Origin: Thermoplasmata archaeon
GTDB lineage: Archaea > Thermoplasmatota > DTKX01 > JAHFTX01
Reading direction: 5' to 3'
Assembly: GCA_023265395.1 (NCBI GenBank)
Contig: JAHFTX010000012.1
Coordinates: 1-64,000 of the forward strand
Length of the DNA: 64,000 bases
The translations under genes were made by a program, and so were the position numbers. The notes under the pieces are model-generated. The model saw only the letters and a program-made list of their open reading frames with translations, was not told where the DNA came from and did no database searches. Every line of letters begins with the position of its first letter. The stretch's first letter is position 1. Below are positions 8,025-17,134 of the stretch, piece after piece.

Positions 8025-9146
8025 TCAGCCAATCTCGACGATGTGCATCGTGTAGTGGGTGATGATGACATCACCTTCGTAGTTGTTGCTGTTGTCGAGG
8101 TCGAAGACGTCGTTGGTGGTATCGATGAAATCACCCGCCTCGAGCAACGTCAGGGAGAAGTCCCAGGCGCCCTTGCCCTCATGGGCCGGGGCGAAGTCCT
8201 TGGCGACGCGCGTGCCGATGTCCGCGACATTGCGTCCCTGGTACTGTTGTGTCGCGGGGAGGGTGTCGACGCGGAAGCCCAGCAGCAGGCTCTCGTTGGT
8301 CCCGCTGACCTCTTGCGTGTCGCCATCGGTGCTGCGGACGCGCAACAGGAACTCGTCGTTGGCGGTCAGGGCGGGGAAGGCGCGGATGTTGTCGCTCCAG
8401 GTGAGCTGGAAGGTGACGACCGTGAGGTTGTCGCTGGTGAGGTCGAAGGTGCGGTTGTCGCTCTGGTTCTGGTCCAGCGTCCCGCTGAAGGTGTCGAAGG
8501 TCTCGACCAGCTCCTCCCAGTCGACGCGGAAGCTGCGCAGCTCCACTTCGACGGCGAACGAGGAGGTCGTCGTGGCGCCGTGGTCGTCGACGACCACCAG
8601 GGTGACGTCATAGGTGCCGACACGGTCGTACGCATGCTGGGGGGTGGCACCCGTACCGTCGGTGCCATCGCCAAAGTCCCAGCGGTAATCGGCGATCTGC
8701 CCATCGGGGTCGGCGGACTTGCTACCATCGAAGGTCACGACCTCGTCGATCTTGATGGTGGTGCTCGGGACGAAGCCCAGCGCCTTGGGGAAGGCGTTGA
8801 CCTTGACCGTCGAGGGGTGGCTGTCGAGGTCGCCGTCATCGTCGGTCACCACGAGCTGGACGTCGAACGTGCCGGCCTCCTCGTAGGCATGCTCGACCCG
8901 CACCCCCGAGCCGACCTGCCCGTCGCCGAAGTCCCAGGAGTAGCGGACGATCTTGCCGTCGCGGTCGGTGCTGTTGGCAGCGTTGAGCACCACGGCCTCC
9001 CCGACGTCGACCAGGAGGGCCGAGACGGTGAAGGAGGCGATCGGCGCCTTGTTCTCGGGTGGGGAGAGGCTCCCCAGACATCCGGCAGCCGCTGGGACGA
9101 CCAGTAGCACCAGGGCCAGCAGTGCGCCCGATCGGCGGGACAGCAT
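8025..9146 (-). CDS. PKD-domain lipoprotein
   Basis: A secreted, probably lipid-anchored surface protein of 373 residues. The N-terminus MLSRRSGALLALVLLVVPAA ends in a lipobox-like AAGC. Two PKD domains follow (about 30-115 and 120-200), each with the WDFGDG core and a V.V.D..G edge strand. The C-terminal ~170 residues form an unrecognised beta-rich domain with several N-x-T sequons. The ORF track begins at 9269, but the signal peptide fixes the ATG at 9146. PKD domains mediate surface interactions; no enzymatic residues are evident. Confidence 0.8.
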   Translation of the reverse strand: MLSRRSGALLALVLLVVPAAAGCLGSLSPPENKAPIASFTVSALLVDVGEAVVLNAANSTDRDGKIVRYSWDFGDGQVGSGVRVEHAYEEAGTFDVQLVVTDDDGDLDSHPSTVKVNAFPKALGFVPSTTIKIDEVVTFDGSKSADPDGQIADYRWDFGDGTDGTGATPQHAYDRVGTYDVTLVVVDDHGATTTSSFAVEVELRSFRVDWEELVETFDTFSGTLDQNQSDNRTFDLTSDNLTVVTFQLTWSDNIRAFPALTANDEFLLRVRSTDGDTQEVSGTNESLLLGFRVDTLPATQQYQGRNVADIGTRVAKDFAPAHEGKGAWDFSLTLLEAGDFIDTTNDVFDLDNSNNYEGDVIITHYTMHIVEIG

Positions 9147-9447
9147 CGCCCTTGCAGCCGGTCCGTCGGGAGATAAGGTTTCTTGTGGCACCCGCGGGGC
9201 TTCCCACAACCACTCCCCGAGACCTTCCTGGCGTAGCTGGGTGCAGGGCAATTGGCCGACTCCACGCATTGGATGGCGTACTTTCTTCGCGGCTACCCAC
9301 GGAACGACTCATCGTCCCCTTCCCCTGTTCGACGGGAAGAACCCCCAGCCGTTGCTGCAGCCCTGATTCTTGCAGTTGATTCCTGGTCTTACCTCAGCTT
9401 ACGACTCGCAGGCATAGGGCAGCTCCTGATTCGTTCGCGTGCGATGG
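9147..9447. other. Intergenic region of about 300 nt
   Basis: No convincing gene. A cttatc-type element at about 9172-9181 may be the promoter of the PKD lipoprotein. The rest is a stretch of lower GC that continues into the orphan gene to the right. The short ORFs here lack coding character. Confidence 0.5.
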
Positions 9448-10218
9448 CTATGGTCCGGCGACGTGTTCGCCGTAGAGCCTACCGAATTCCTCCCGTTGGC
9501 ACAGGATTACCGTTTTCACGCCACCAGGTAACGATGTGATTCTGAGGCGTGCATTCGTTTCCACGATGAAGAGGACCGTGTCCTCAAGGGGGAACCGTTG
9601 GTCATCTTTCAATCTGAGTGTTCGCCAATTCCGAATCTTATCGAAGTACTTCGCGTGCGTGCCGGGCGTGAGTTCCTCTTCGATCAAGATGCAAACCTTG
9701 CCAGCCCGAATCCCGCTGAGGTCGACCTGCTTGACCTCGTGCTCCCTCCCCTCCTCACCTGCAAGCACGGCGTTGTTTCCCTTGATGGCGACATCGCGAC
9801 AATCCGGCGGAATGCTTTCAGTGGGGTGGTCGACGACGATGCGGTCGTAGAAAGGAGTTCCAACCTTCTTGTGGCTGCACAAGACCCTGAGGAACTGTTC
9901 ATATCGCCGGCCACGCTCGAGAACCCGCCGAAGTATTGGATCCACTGGTTCGGGTCTCGGGGGAAGAGGGACCTGCTCGGAGAGTCTAGAGAGGTATGCA
10001 TGCCATGGCCCGGTCTGCCCCAGGTCAACGGAAGCTAGTCTCGGTCGCGTTACCCAAATCAACTCTGGAAGTTCGGCCGAATTCCCATCTCGCACCAACG
10101 CGCGAGAGCTTTCTCTACTGAGGACCTCCCATACGTTGTAGTTGTTTTCGATGCAAGAGAGGTAGACGAAGCTGTCACTCAAGGAGGGGATCCTGGCGGC
10201 CCGGACATACGACCCCAT
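9448..10218 (-). CDS. Orphan protein, possible nuclease-like fold
   Basis: A 256-residue soluble protein of unknown function. Base composition is visibly lower in GC than the neighbours, and codon usage includes many A/T-ending codons. The C-terminal half has a strand CILIEEELTPG, then K...D-K-I-R-N-W and a second strand VLFIVETNARLRI. This resembles the core of PD-(D/E)xK-like or plasmid replication-relaxation proteins, but the match is weak. No transposase, integrase or tRNA edge is adjacent. It is probably a recent acquisition. The start at 10218 is ATG (MGSYVRAARI). Confidence 0.6.
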   Translation of the reverse strand: MGSYVRAARIPSLSDSFVYLSCIENNYNVWEVLSRESSRALVRDGNSAELPELIWVTRPRLASVDLGQTGPWHAYLSRLSEQVPLPPRPEPVDPILRRVLERGRRYEQFLRVLCSHKKVGTPFYDRIVVDHPTESIPPDCRDVAIKGNNAVLAGEEGREHEVKQVDLSGIRAGKVCILIEEELTPGTHAKYFDKIRNWRTLRLKDDQRFPLEDTVLFIVETNARLRITSLPGGVKTVILCQREEFGRLYGEHVAGP

Positions 10219-10289
10219 TGTCCCCTCACCGCAATGTGCGCGCTTGTTCGAATGACGGTCCGACCCCCCTCAGACGCTGTGAGGTCAGG

Positions 10290-13200
10290 TCACTGTTGCA
10301 GTTTGCGAAGCACGGAGTCGATGACGTCATCCCCGCCCTGCGCCTCTTGTGCTGCCGGAGCAGTCGGCACCGGGGTCGGTGAGGACTCTGCGACGTACCA
10401 CCCGTCATCCGGCGGCGGGACCGCTTCAGCGGCTGGTGCAGTGACCGATGGAGGCTGCGGAGGGCTGCTCGGCGCAGTCGTCGGCCCAGCAGGCGGCACG
10501 GAGTTCGCCTGCCAGGGATCACTCGGGCCGGTAGGCTGGTAGGGCGCCGCAGATCCGAGCGATTGCACATTCTGCGGCTGCGACCATTGCGGGGCAGCAC
10601 CTGTGGGTGCTAGGCTCCCGACGGGGGCCATCCCCATGCCATCCGACCCGCCGAGCTGCGACATCCGGGGCGCGGGCTCGACCCCGGCCCGCTGAGCTGC
10701 GCGGCGCCTGCGCATCAGCACTGCCGCGATCACGCACAGTGCGACGATGGCGAGCAATGCCATCACACCGAGCGACCCACCGAAGCCGCCTCGGCCCTCT
10801 TGCTGCGGGGCAAAAGGGGTGGCGAGGAGCGGGGCGGTCACGCGCACCTTTGCGGTGCCGCTGGCGCTATTCCCAGCGGCGTCGAGAGCGGTGACCTTGA
10901 CGGCGAAGGTGCCTGGCTTGTGGAAGGTGTGCGACGACAGCGTGCGGGTGGTGGTCTCAGGGTCGCTGCCGTCATCGTAGTCGATGATGTAGGAGACGAT
11001 CTTCTGGTCGTCCTTGCTGCCGTCGAGGGAGATGCTGACCCGTCCTCCGACGCTGGTGCTGGTGGGTTGCGCGACGACTTTGACCTTGGGGGCCTCGGTG
11101 TCCAGCTGTACCGCTAGCTTGGTGTGTTCCCCTGAATTGCCCGCAGCATCGATGGCATAGAACGTGAGGGTGTGGGGCCCCTCGGGGACCTCGAGCGGGG
11201 TGCTGTAGGCCGCCTCCGGTTCCCTGTCCCAGATGTAGAGCAAGCTCGCCCCGACCTCGTCGGTCGAGAGGGTGATGGTGGTATCCTTGGTGAGCCATCC
11301 TCCTTCATTGGGCTCTGCGCTCAGCGTCGCGTTGGCGCCGGGCACGGTGCTGTCGAGGAGCACCTCGAGCTCGTGGCGGAGCTCGGTGTTGCCCGCCTCG
11401 TCGACAGCCCAGTAGCGCAACATCGAATCGCCCTGCGGGACCTCCGGCGGGACATCGACCGACGAGAGTGGCTCCTCTTCGCCCCACTGGTACCACACCA
11501 CGGCACTGGGGTCGTCGGGCAGCTCGAAGAGCACTTCTGGAGCATTGACGTACCAGCCGTTGCCTCCATCGGGGTCCTCGGGGGAGAGCTCGACGAGACA
11601 CGAGGGGACCAGCAGGTCGACGCGGACCTCGACCGACTCGACGGCCGATTCGTGTCCGACGACGTCCTTGCCGTAGAACTCCAGCGTCGCCCGGCCATGG
11701 CCCAAGACGATCGGTGCGGAGTAGGGCAGCCACAGGCCGCCGTCGGTGCGGTAGAACAGCTCGGCGGGCTGGGGCTCGTTGGTGGCTTCGAGGGTTATCG
11801 TGGGCTTGCTGACGTACCAGCCGTCGGCGCCATCGGGCAGGGGCGGCAGGAACGTGGCGTTGACCGCCGGGGCGTCGAGGTCGACCTTGACGGTCGCCTC
11901 CTGGGCCGATTCCTTGCGCTGCTGCGTGCTGCCGACCGACCAATAGGTCAGGGTGTGCACCCCCTCACCGAGCGTGAAGGGCCCTGCACCGGTCATCGCC
12001 TCGCTCCCATCGACGGTATGATAGGTCTCGTCGATGCGGGTGGGCTTGTCGAACGTGAAGGAATACGTCGGGGCGGTGGTGTACCACTCCCCGACCTCGC
12101 CCTCGCTGGGATCGAGCACCAGCGTCGTCACCGGGGCAGCACTGTCGACCTTGAGGTCGACGGACTGCTCGACCTCGATGTTGCCCGCGAAATCGACCGC
12201 GTGGAAGTAGATAGTGTGCTCGCCTTGGGGGACCGCCACCGAGGCCGGTCCGACATAGGGGGCGTCGATGCCGTCGTCCCAGCGGAAGGAGATCGTCGCC
12301 GTCGGGTCGACCGTCTCGAGGGTGACCGTTGGCGAGACGGTGTACCAGAGCCCATCGTCCGGTGCCGCCGGCGAGAGGCTGATGGTCGAAACCGGGGGGG
12401 TGAGGTCGATGATCGACGCGGAGAGGGTGTAGGAGATGTCCGACAGCGAGCCCAGCGCCAGGTAGACGGTGGTCGGGCCGCCGACCCCGCCGAAGTCGGG
12501 GACCTCGAAGAAGGGTTCGGTCATCTCGGTGCGTACCGGGTCGTCACTGCCGGTGATGGTGAGCACTTGGCCGATGAAGAGCCCACCGGTGTCGACGCTG
12601 ACCCGCAGTGTGTCACCGGTGCCGCCGACGTACTTGTAGTACCGCGCGCCGTAGTCCTCGACGTTGGTATTGGCGTCGTAGGGGTAGCTCGCCACCTGGC
12701 TGACCGAGGGGGTGATGTCGAAGGTGTCGTATCCCCACAGGCCGTCGCCGATGGAGGTATCATCGAGGAGCGTCGCCAGGACCCAGTCCTTGTAGATGCC
12801 CGTCGAGTCGATGGGATACCCGTTGGTCGACAGCTGCGAGGAGATCGAGCCGAGCCCGTTGCTCTGGCGCTGGACCAGCGGCTCGATGTAGCCTTGGCCT
12901 CCGTAGTGCTCCTTGAGGTACTGCATGAAGGTGAAGGAGCCGCCATAGTCGTGCCCGGCGTTGTTGAAGGTGGTCAGGGAGCGCCAGGTGTTCACCTGGT
13001 AATCCTGGACGTGGCCAGCCAGCCCGATCGAGTCCTGGAAGGGCATGTTGAGCAGGATCGCCATGTCGCTCATGCCCTCGTTCATCCACAGGTCCTCGTC
13101 GCAGTCGTAGTCGCACTGGATCAGGTGGTAGAACTCGTGGGCGGCGATCTCATCGCCCCAGATCCCCAAGTCGGCTGTGTCGATGGTGATGCGGGTCGGG

Positions 13201-13709
13201 ACGGCAGGCGAGAAGAAGCCACCGACCCCACCGACGCCGTCGACGTTGGCGACACGGTAGTTGATCGGGTCGTACGTCGAGCCGAAGAAGCCCGTGTTCG
13301 TGGGGTAGATCTGGTTGTCGAAGGCGTCCATGCTGTCTTGGCGCAGCTGGGCGCTCGGGACGGGATTGGCCTGGTCGTCGTTGAAGACGAGGTGTGCGCC
13401 GTTGTAGGTGGCGCGCGAGCTGGGGCCGACGACCCGCGCAGGCCCGTCGTCACGGATGTGGTACTGATGGGTCAGGGCCGCCATCGCCGCGGTCCCGCTG
13501 AGCCAGTGGTCGCTCCCATAGGAGGGCTCGGCCTGCAGCATGGCGACCATCTTGGCGATGGCCTCGGTCTCGGTGATGGTCGGCAGCGTAGCGGCATCGA
13601 CCGTCGCTGCGGACCCTCCGTCGGGGCTGGGCACAGCCAGCACCGACAGGGGGGTCAGCAGCAACGGCACGAGCGAGAGTAGGATGAGCACAGGTCGGCG
13701 GATGGACAT
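10290..13709 (-). CDS. Secreted HExxH metallopeptidase with Ig-like repeats
   Basis: About 1139 residues. A signal peptide (MSIRRPVLILLSLVPLLL) leads into a catalytic domain with the zinc motif HEFYH at 191-195 and a downstream NEG (Glu 211), as in gluzincin peptidases. Five tandem Ig-like repeats follow (about 430-860), each with GWY/WYT, a P-x-(V/I)-T-L strand and a D-x-A-G-N end, then a PKD-like domain and one transmembrane helix (about 972-995) with an RRRR stop. A Pro/Gln-rich cytoplasmic tail ends the protein. It should be a cell-surface protease anchored by its C-terminus. The exact peptidase family is uncertain. Its repeat/PKD/TM layout matches the M6-like protein at 39.6 kb. Confidence 0.85.
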   Translation of the reverse strand: MSIRRPVLILLSLVPLLLTPLSVLAVPSPDGGSAATVDAATLPTITETEAIAKMVAMLQAEPSYGSDHWLSGTAAMAALTHQYHIRDDGPARVVGPSSRATYNGAHLVFNDDQANPVPSAQLRQDSMDAFDNQIYPTNTGFFGSTYDPINYRVANVDGVGGVGGFFSPAVPTRITIDTADLGIWGDEIAAHEFYHLIQCDYDCDEDLWMNEGMSDMAILLNMPFQDSIGLAGHVQDYQVNTWRSLTTFNNAGHDYGGSFTFMQYLKEHYGGQGYIEPLVQRQSNGLGSISSQLSTNGYPIDSTGIYKDWVLATLLDDTSIGDGLWGYDTFDITPSVSQVASYPYDANTNVEDYGARYYKYVGGTGDTLRVSVDTGGLFIGQVLTITGSDDPVRTEMTEPFFEVPDFGGVGGPTTVYLALGSLSDISYTLSASIIDLTPPVSTISLSPAAPDDGLWYTVSPTVTLETVDPTATISFRWDDGIDAPYVGPASVAVPQGEHTIYFHAVDFAGNIEVEQSVDLKVDSAAPVTTLVLDPSEGEVGEWYTTAPTYSFTFDKPTRIDETYHTVDGSEAMTGAGPFTLGEGVHTLTYWSVGSTQQRKESAQEATVKVDLDAPAVNATFLPPLPDGADGWYVSKPTITLEATNEPQPAELFYRTDGGLWLPYSAPIVLGHGRATLEFYGKDVVGHESAVESVEVRVDLLVPSCLVELSPEDPDGGNGWYVNAPEVLFELPDDPSAVVWYQWGEEEPLSSVDVPPEVPQGDSMLRYWAVDEAGNTELRHELEVLLDSTVPGANATLSAEPNEGGWLTKDTTITLSTDEVGASLLYIWDREPEAAYSTPLEVPEGPHTLTFYAIDAAGNSGEHTKLAVQLDTEAPKVKVVAQPTSTSVGGRVSISLDGSKDDQKIVSYIIDYDDGSDPETTTRTLSSHTFHKPGTFAVKVTALDAAGNSASGTAKVRVTAPLLATPFAPQQEGRGGFGGSLGVMALLAIVALCVIAAVLMRRRRAAQRAGVEPAPRMSQLGGSDGMGMAPVGSLAPTGAAPQWSQPQNVQSLGSAAPYQPTGPSDPWQANSVPPAGPTTAPSSPPQPPSVTAPAAEAVPPPDDGWYVAESSPTPVPTAPAAQEAQGGDDVIDSVLRKLQQ

Positions 13710-13786
13710 ACGGCGGCCCCCGCCAGGGACGCCGCCCCGCAGGCGGGGCAGACGACCACTTGGCGCGCCTTCGAGGGCCCCTCCCC

Positions 13787-13794
13787 CTATTTAC
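13787..13794 (-). promoter_or_regulatory. TATA-like box for the metallopeptidase gene
   Basis: The element ctatttac on the minus strand predicts a start of transcription near 13765, leaving a leader of about 55 nt before the ATG at 13709. Confidence 0.4.
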
Positions 13795-13933
13795 GGCCTC
13801 TGTAACATATGCCGAACGAGTCGCAGGGGCCCACCGCTCACCGGCGCAGCAGCAGTGTGGCAGGTCGTGCCTTGGGAGCCTCTGTCATGGGGTGGGGTTC
13901 CCCGCTGGATCGCCGGGCCGCCTGGGGCAGGAG

Positions 13934-13940
13934 GGTATTT
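13934..13940 (+). promoter_or_regulatory. TATA-like box for lhr
   Basis: The element ggtattt lies about 29 nt before the ATG at 13967. This supports that ATG, rather than the ORF-track start at 13760, and suggests a leaderless transcript. Confidence 0.45.
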
Positions 13941-13966
13941 CTCTCTCCCCGCCACCGACCCGCCCG

Positions 13967-16801
13967 ATGGGCGATCCCTCGGCCACCTCGGTGTTCTCCA
14001 GCCTCACACCTGCGCTCCAAGCTGCGCTAGCCCATTTGGGCATCAGCGACCCGACTGCACCGCAGGTGGCGGCGATCCCCAAGCTGCTCGCCGGTGACCA
14101 CGTCCTGGTGGTCGCACCCACGGGCATCGGCAAGACCGAGGCGGCGATGCTGCCGATACTCGAGCTCCTCCTGCGCACCCCGGCCAAGGTTGAGCCGGGG
14201 GTCCGCGCACTCTACATCACCCCCCTGCGGGCGCTCAACCGCGACCTGCTGCTGCGGCTCCAAGGATGGGCGGCGTCGGTGGGCGTCGATCTGCAGGTGC
14301 GCCACGGCGACACCTCGCAGTCGGAGCGACGCCGGCTGGCGCGCAAACCGCCCGACGTGCTGATAACGACCCCCGAGACGCTCCAGATCCTCCTGGTCAG
14401 CCCGCGACTGCGCGAGCAGCTCAAGAGCGTCGCCCATGTCGTCATCGACGAAATCCACGAGCTGGCCACCAGCGAGCGGGGCGCACAGCTGATGGTCGGC
14501 CTCGAGCGCCTCGAGGAATTACGCGGCGCCCCCTTCCAGCGCATCGGGCTGAGCGCGACCGTCGGGGACGTCGGCGCCATCGCCTCCTTCCTCGGCGGCG
14601 TCGACCGCCATGTCGAGGCGGTCGTCGTCTCTGTGCCCAAGGGGCAGGATGTCCTGGTGGTACGCCCCGTCGCTTCGCCGCGGTTCCTAGCCTCGGTTCA
14701 GGCCAAGTTGCAGCCAGTCCCGGAGGATGACCTCTGCGCGATCCTCGAAGCGATGCTCGCGGAGATCGCCGCCCATCGTTCGACTCTCGTCTTCGTGAAC
14801 ACCCGCGACGCTGCCGAGAGCCTGACGGTGCGTCTGCGGCGGTTGGGCGCAGAAGGGATCGGGGTCCACCACGGCTCGCTCTCGAAGGAAGGCCGCGTCG
14901 CCGCCGAGGAGGAGTTCAAGGCTGGCAGACTACGCGCGCTCGTGTGCACCTCCAGCCTCGAGCTGGGGATCGACATCGGCACCGTCGAGGCGACGGTGCA
15001 GTACAACTCCCCGCGCCAGGTCGCCCATCTCGTGCAGCGGATCGGTCGCAGCGGCCACCGCTTGGGGCTGACCTCCGTCGGCCGTGTGCTCGCGACCCAT
15101 CCGGACGAGCTGACGGAAGCCGCCGTCATCGCGCGCCGTGCGCTTGCGGGGGAGCTCGAACGCCCATTGATCCGCGCCTCGCCGCTGACGGTGCTGGCCA
15201 ACCAGCTGCAGGCGATGGCGTTGGAAGGCCCCTTTCCGCTGGAGGAGGCCTATGTCCTGCTGCGGCGCTCAGCGCCCTTTGCCGACCTCTCGTGGCAGAC
15301 CTTCGTCCGCACCCTGCGCCTTCTGGCGTCGCTGCGCGTGCTCTGGTTCGAGGAGCTCGAGGGCACCTTCGGCAAGAAGCAGCGGGGGATGTTCCATTTC
15401 TACGAGAACCTCTCGATGATTGCCGACCAACGGACCTACCGGGTCCGCGACATCACCACTCGCGGAGTGGTCGGGACCCTTGACGAGGACTTCGTGATCT
15501 CCTACCTTGCTCAGGGAGTCGCCTTCATCGTCGCGGGCTCGACCTGGCGCGTCGTGGAGCTGCAGGAGGAGGAGGTGCTGGCCTCCCCAGACAAGGAGGT
15601 CGGTGCCCTGCCCAGCTGGGTCGGTGAGCAGATCCCCGTCCCGCAGGAGGTGGCCCAAGAGGTCGGCGCCCTGCGCCGCAGCTTCGAGGCGGGGCAGGGC
15701 ATCGCCAGCCACTATCCCCTCGATCCCAAGGCGCGCGAAGCGATCGAGACCGTACTCGAACATCACCTGCAGAGCGCGCCGCTGGCCACGGACCAGCGTA
15801 TCACGATCGAGCCGGCGATGGGCGTGGGCGGATCCCGACTGATCATCCTGCAGGCGCCGCTGGGTTCAGCCGTCACCGCGACGCTGGGTCTGCTTGTGGC
15901 CTCGCTCTTGGAAGCACGCATCGGGGTGGCCGTGCATGTGCGCACCGATCCCTACCGCATCCAGCTGGAGGTGCCGCGGCGCGTCGAACCCTCCCAGGTG
16001 GCCGAGCTGCTGCGGCGCTTCGAACCGGCGACGCTGCCCGAGACGCTGCGGATCATCGCGCGGTCGAGCCCCAGCCTCAAGCGCGAGGTGCTCCATGCTG
16101 CACGCAAGATTGGCGCCCTCCACGCGGGGATCGATCCCCGCAGCGTCCGGATCGACCGTCTCCTGGAGCGTTTCGAGACGACCCCGCTGGGGGAGGAGGC
16201 CATCGAGCGCACCATCGAGCTGCGCATGGACGAGCACGCCACCCTCGAGGTGCTCGGCGCGATCGCCGAGGGGCGGTTGGAGATTGTCGTGCTCGACCGA
16301 CCGACGGTCCTGGGGGGGCTGGGGCTCTCCCGTGGGTTGGAGCTGATCGGGCCGGGCAAAGCCACCAGCCAGGTGCTCGCGGCGCTGCGCAAACGCCTCG
16401 AGGAACGGACCGTGCGCACGCTCTGCCTCCACTGTGGCAGCAGCCGCCGCAGTCGCATCGGCGCGATCGTCGCGCCGCTGCGCTGCACCAAGTGCAGCGC
16501 GGTGATGGTCGCATTGGCGACCCCCTTCCACGAGGAAGAATATCAGAAGGTGATCGCCGCCAAGGTGCGCGGCAGCACGTTGAGTGCACCGCAGAAGAAG
16601 TCCCTCGCGCAGATGCAGAAGGTGGCCAACCTCCTGCACACCTACGGGCGCGCAGCGGCGCTGGCGCTTGCAGCGCGCGGGGTCGGTCCCGAAGTCGCCG
16701 CGCGGATCTTGCGCAAGGAGCCGCAGAGCGAGGAGGACCTGCTGCGGGAGCTGCTCGAGGCTGAGGTGACCTTCGCTCGCACCAAGCAATACTGGGCCTA
16801 A
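13967..16801 (+). CDS. lhr: Lhr-type superfamily 2 DNA/RNA helicase
   Basis: An ATP-dependent helicase of the Lhr group, used in DNA repair and nucleic-acid remodelling. From the ATG at 13967 it has 944 residues, typical for archaeal Lhr. Motifs in order are a Q-motif region, Walker A APTGIGKTEAAM (near residue 42), motif II DEIH (near 160), SAT, TSSLELGIDIG, and QRIGRSGHR (motif VI). The winged-helix and Lhr-core regions follow, and near 819-845 there is a CxxC...CxxC zinc site (CLHCG, CTKCS). The ORF-track start at 13760 adds a Cys/Pro-rich segment without family character. No linked operon partner is visible. Confidence 0.93.
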   Translation: MGDPSATSVFSSLTPALQAALAHLGISDPTAPQVAAIPKLLAGDHVLVVAPTGIGKTEAAMLPILELLLRTPAKVEPGVRALYITPLRALNRDLLLRLQGWAASVGVDLQVRHGDTSQSERRRLARKPPDVLITTPETLQILLVSPRLREQLKSVAHVVIDEIHELATSERGAQLMVGLERLEELRGAPFQRIGLSATVGDVGAIASFLGGVDRHVEAVVVSVPKGQDVLVVRPVASPRFLASVQAKLQPVPEDDLCAILEAMLAEIAAHRSTLVFVNTRDAAESLTVRLRRLGAEGIGVHHGSLSKEGRVAAEEEFKAGRLRALVCTSSLELGIDIGTVEATVQYNSPRQVAHLVQRIGRSGHRLGLTSVGRVLATHPDELTEAAVIARRALAGELERPLIRASPLTVLANQLQAMALEGPFPLEEAYVLLRRSAPFADLSWQTFVRTLRLLASLRVLWFEELEGTFGKKQRGMFHFYENLSMIADQRTYRVRDITTRGVVGTLDEDFVISYLAQGVAFIVAGSTWRVVELQEEEVLASPDKEVGALPSWVGEQIPVPQEVAQEVGALRRSFEAGQGIASHYPLDPKAREAIETVLEHHLQSAPLATDQRITIEPAMGVGGSRLIILQAPLGSAVTATLGLLVASLLEARIGVAVHVRTDPYRIQLEVPRRVEPSQVAELLRRFEPATLPETLRIIARSSPSLKREVLHAARKIGALHAGIDPRSVRIDRLLERFETTPLGEEAIERTIELRMDEHATLEVLGAIAEGRLEIVVLDRPTVLGGLGLSRGLELIGPGKATSQVLAALRKRLEERTVRTLCLHCGSSRRSRIGAIVAPLRCTKCSAVMVALATPFHEEEYQKVIAAKVRGSTLSAPQKKSLAQMQKVANLLHTYGRAAALALAARGVGPEVAARILRKEPQSEEDLLRELLEAEVTFARTKQYWA

Positions 16802-16821
16802 GGCAGGCGGAGCAGCGACGC

Positions 16822-17052
16822 CTACTTGGGCAGAATCGGCGACGCCAAGGTCGGTACCATTGGGATGTCGACGGCGACGCGGTTCTGACTGAAGACGAAC
16901 TCGTCGAGACTCCTGTCGTTGAGATTGCGCTTGATCATGCGAATGCCCTCACCACTGCCACGACAGACCCACACCCCAACCTCCCGTCCTTCAGAGACGG
17001 CCCCTGAAGAACGGCAGGAGGAGCTCCCTCCGCCGGGCATGCCCTTTATCAA
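16822..17052 (-). CDS. Doubtful short ORF
   Basis: A 76-codon frame between lhr and ribB. The first ~38 residues are Gly/Ser-rich and look non-coding. The last ~38 (from an internal Met, IKRNLNDRSLDEFVF) look more protein-like and could be a small gene at about 16822-16938. No ribosome binding site or family match supports it, so it is listed with low confidence. The surrounding 330 nt hold only the ribB promoter. Confidence 0.25.
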   Translation of the reverse strand: MIKGMPGGGSSSCRSSGAVSEGREVGVWVCRGSGEGIRMIKRNLNDRSLDEFVFSQNRVAVDIPMVPTLASPILPK

Positions 17053-17103
17053 GGACCACGGTTATAGTCCTTATTCATACTTGTTTCATGGTATCTACCC
17101 CAG

Positions 17104-17113
17104 TTTCTAATAG
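17104..17113 (+). promoter_or_regulatory. TATA-like box for the riboflavin operon
   Basis: The element tttctaatag is centred about 27 nt before the ribB ATG at 17135. The leader is minimal, so there is no room for an FMN riboswitch. Confidence 0.45.
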
Positions 17114-17134
17114 TCCCCTCGCCTTGGGTGACCA

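Noticed and set aside
11172-13682. Plus-strand ORF of 836 codons
   Set aside because: It lies entirely antisense to the HEFYH metallopeptidase gene, whose catalytic and repeat motifs are clear.
17060-17134. FMN riboswitch before ribB
   Set aside because: The TATA box lies about 27 nt before the ATG, leaving no leader long enough for a riboswitch.
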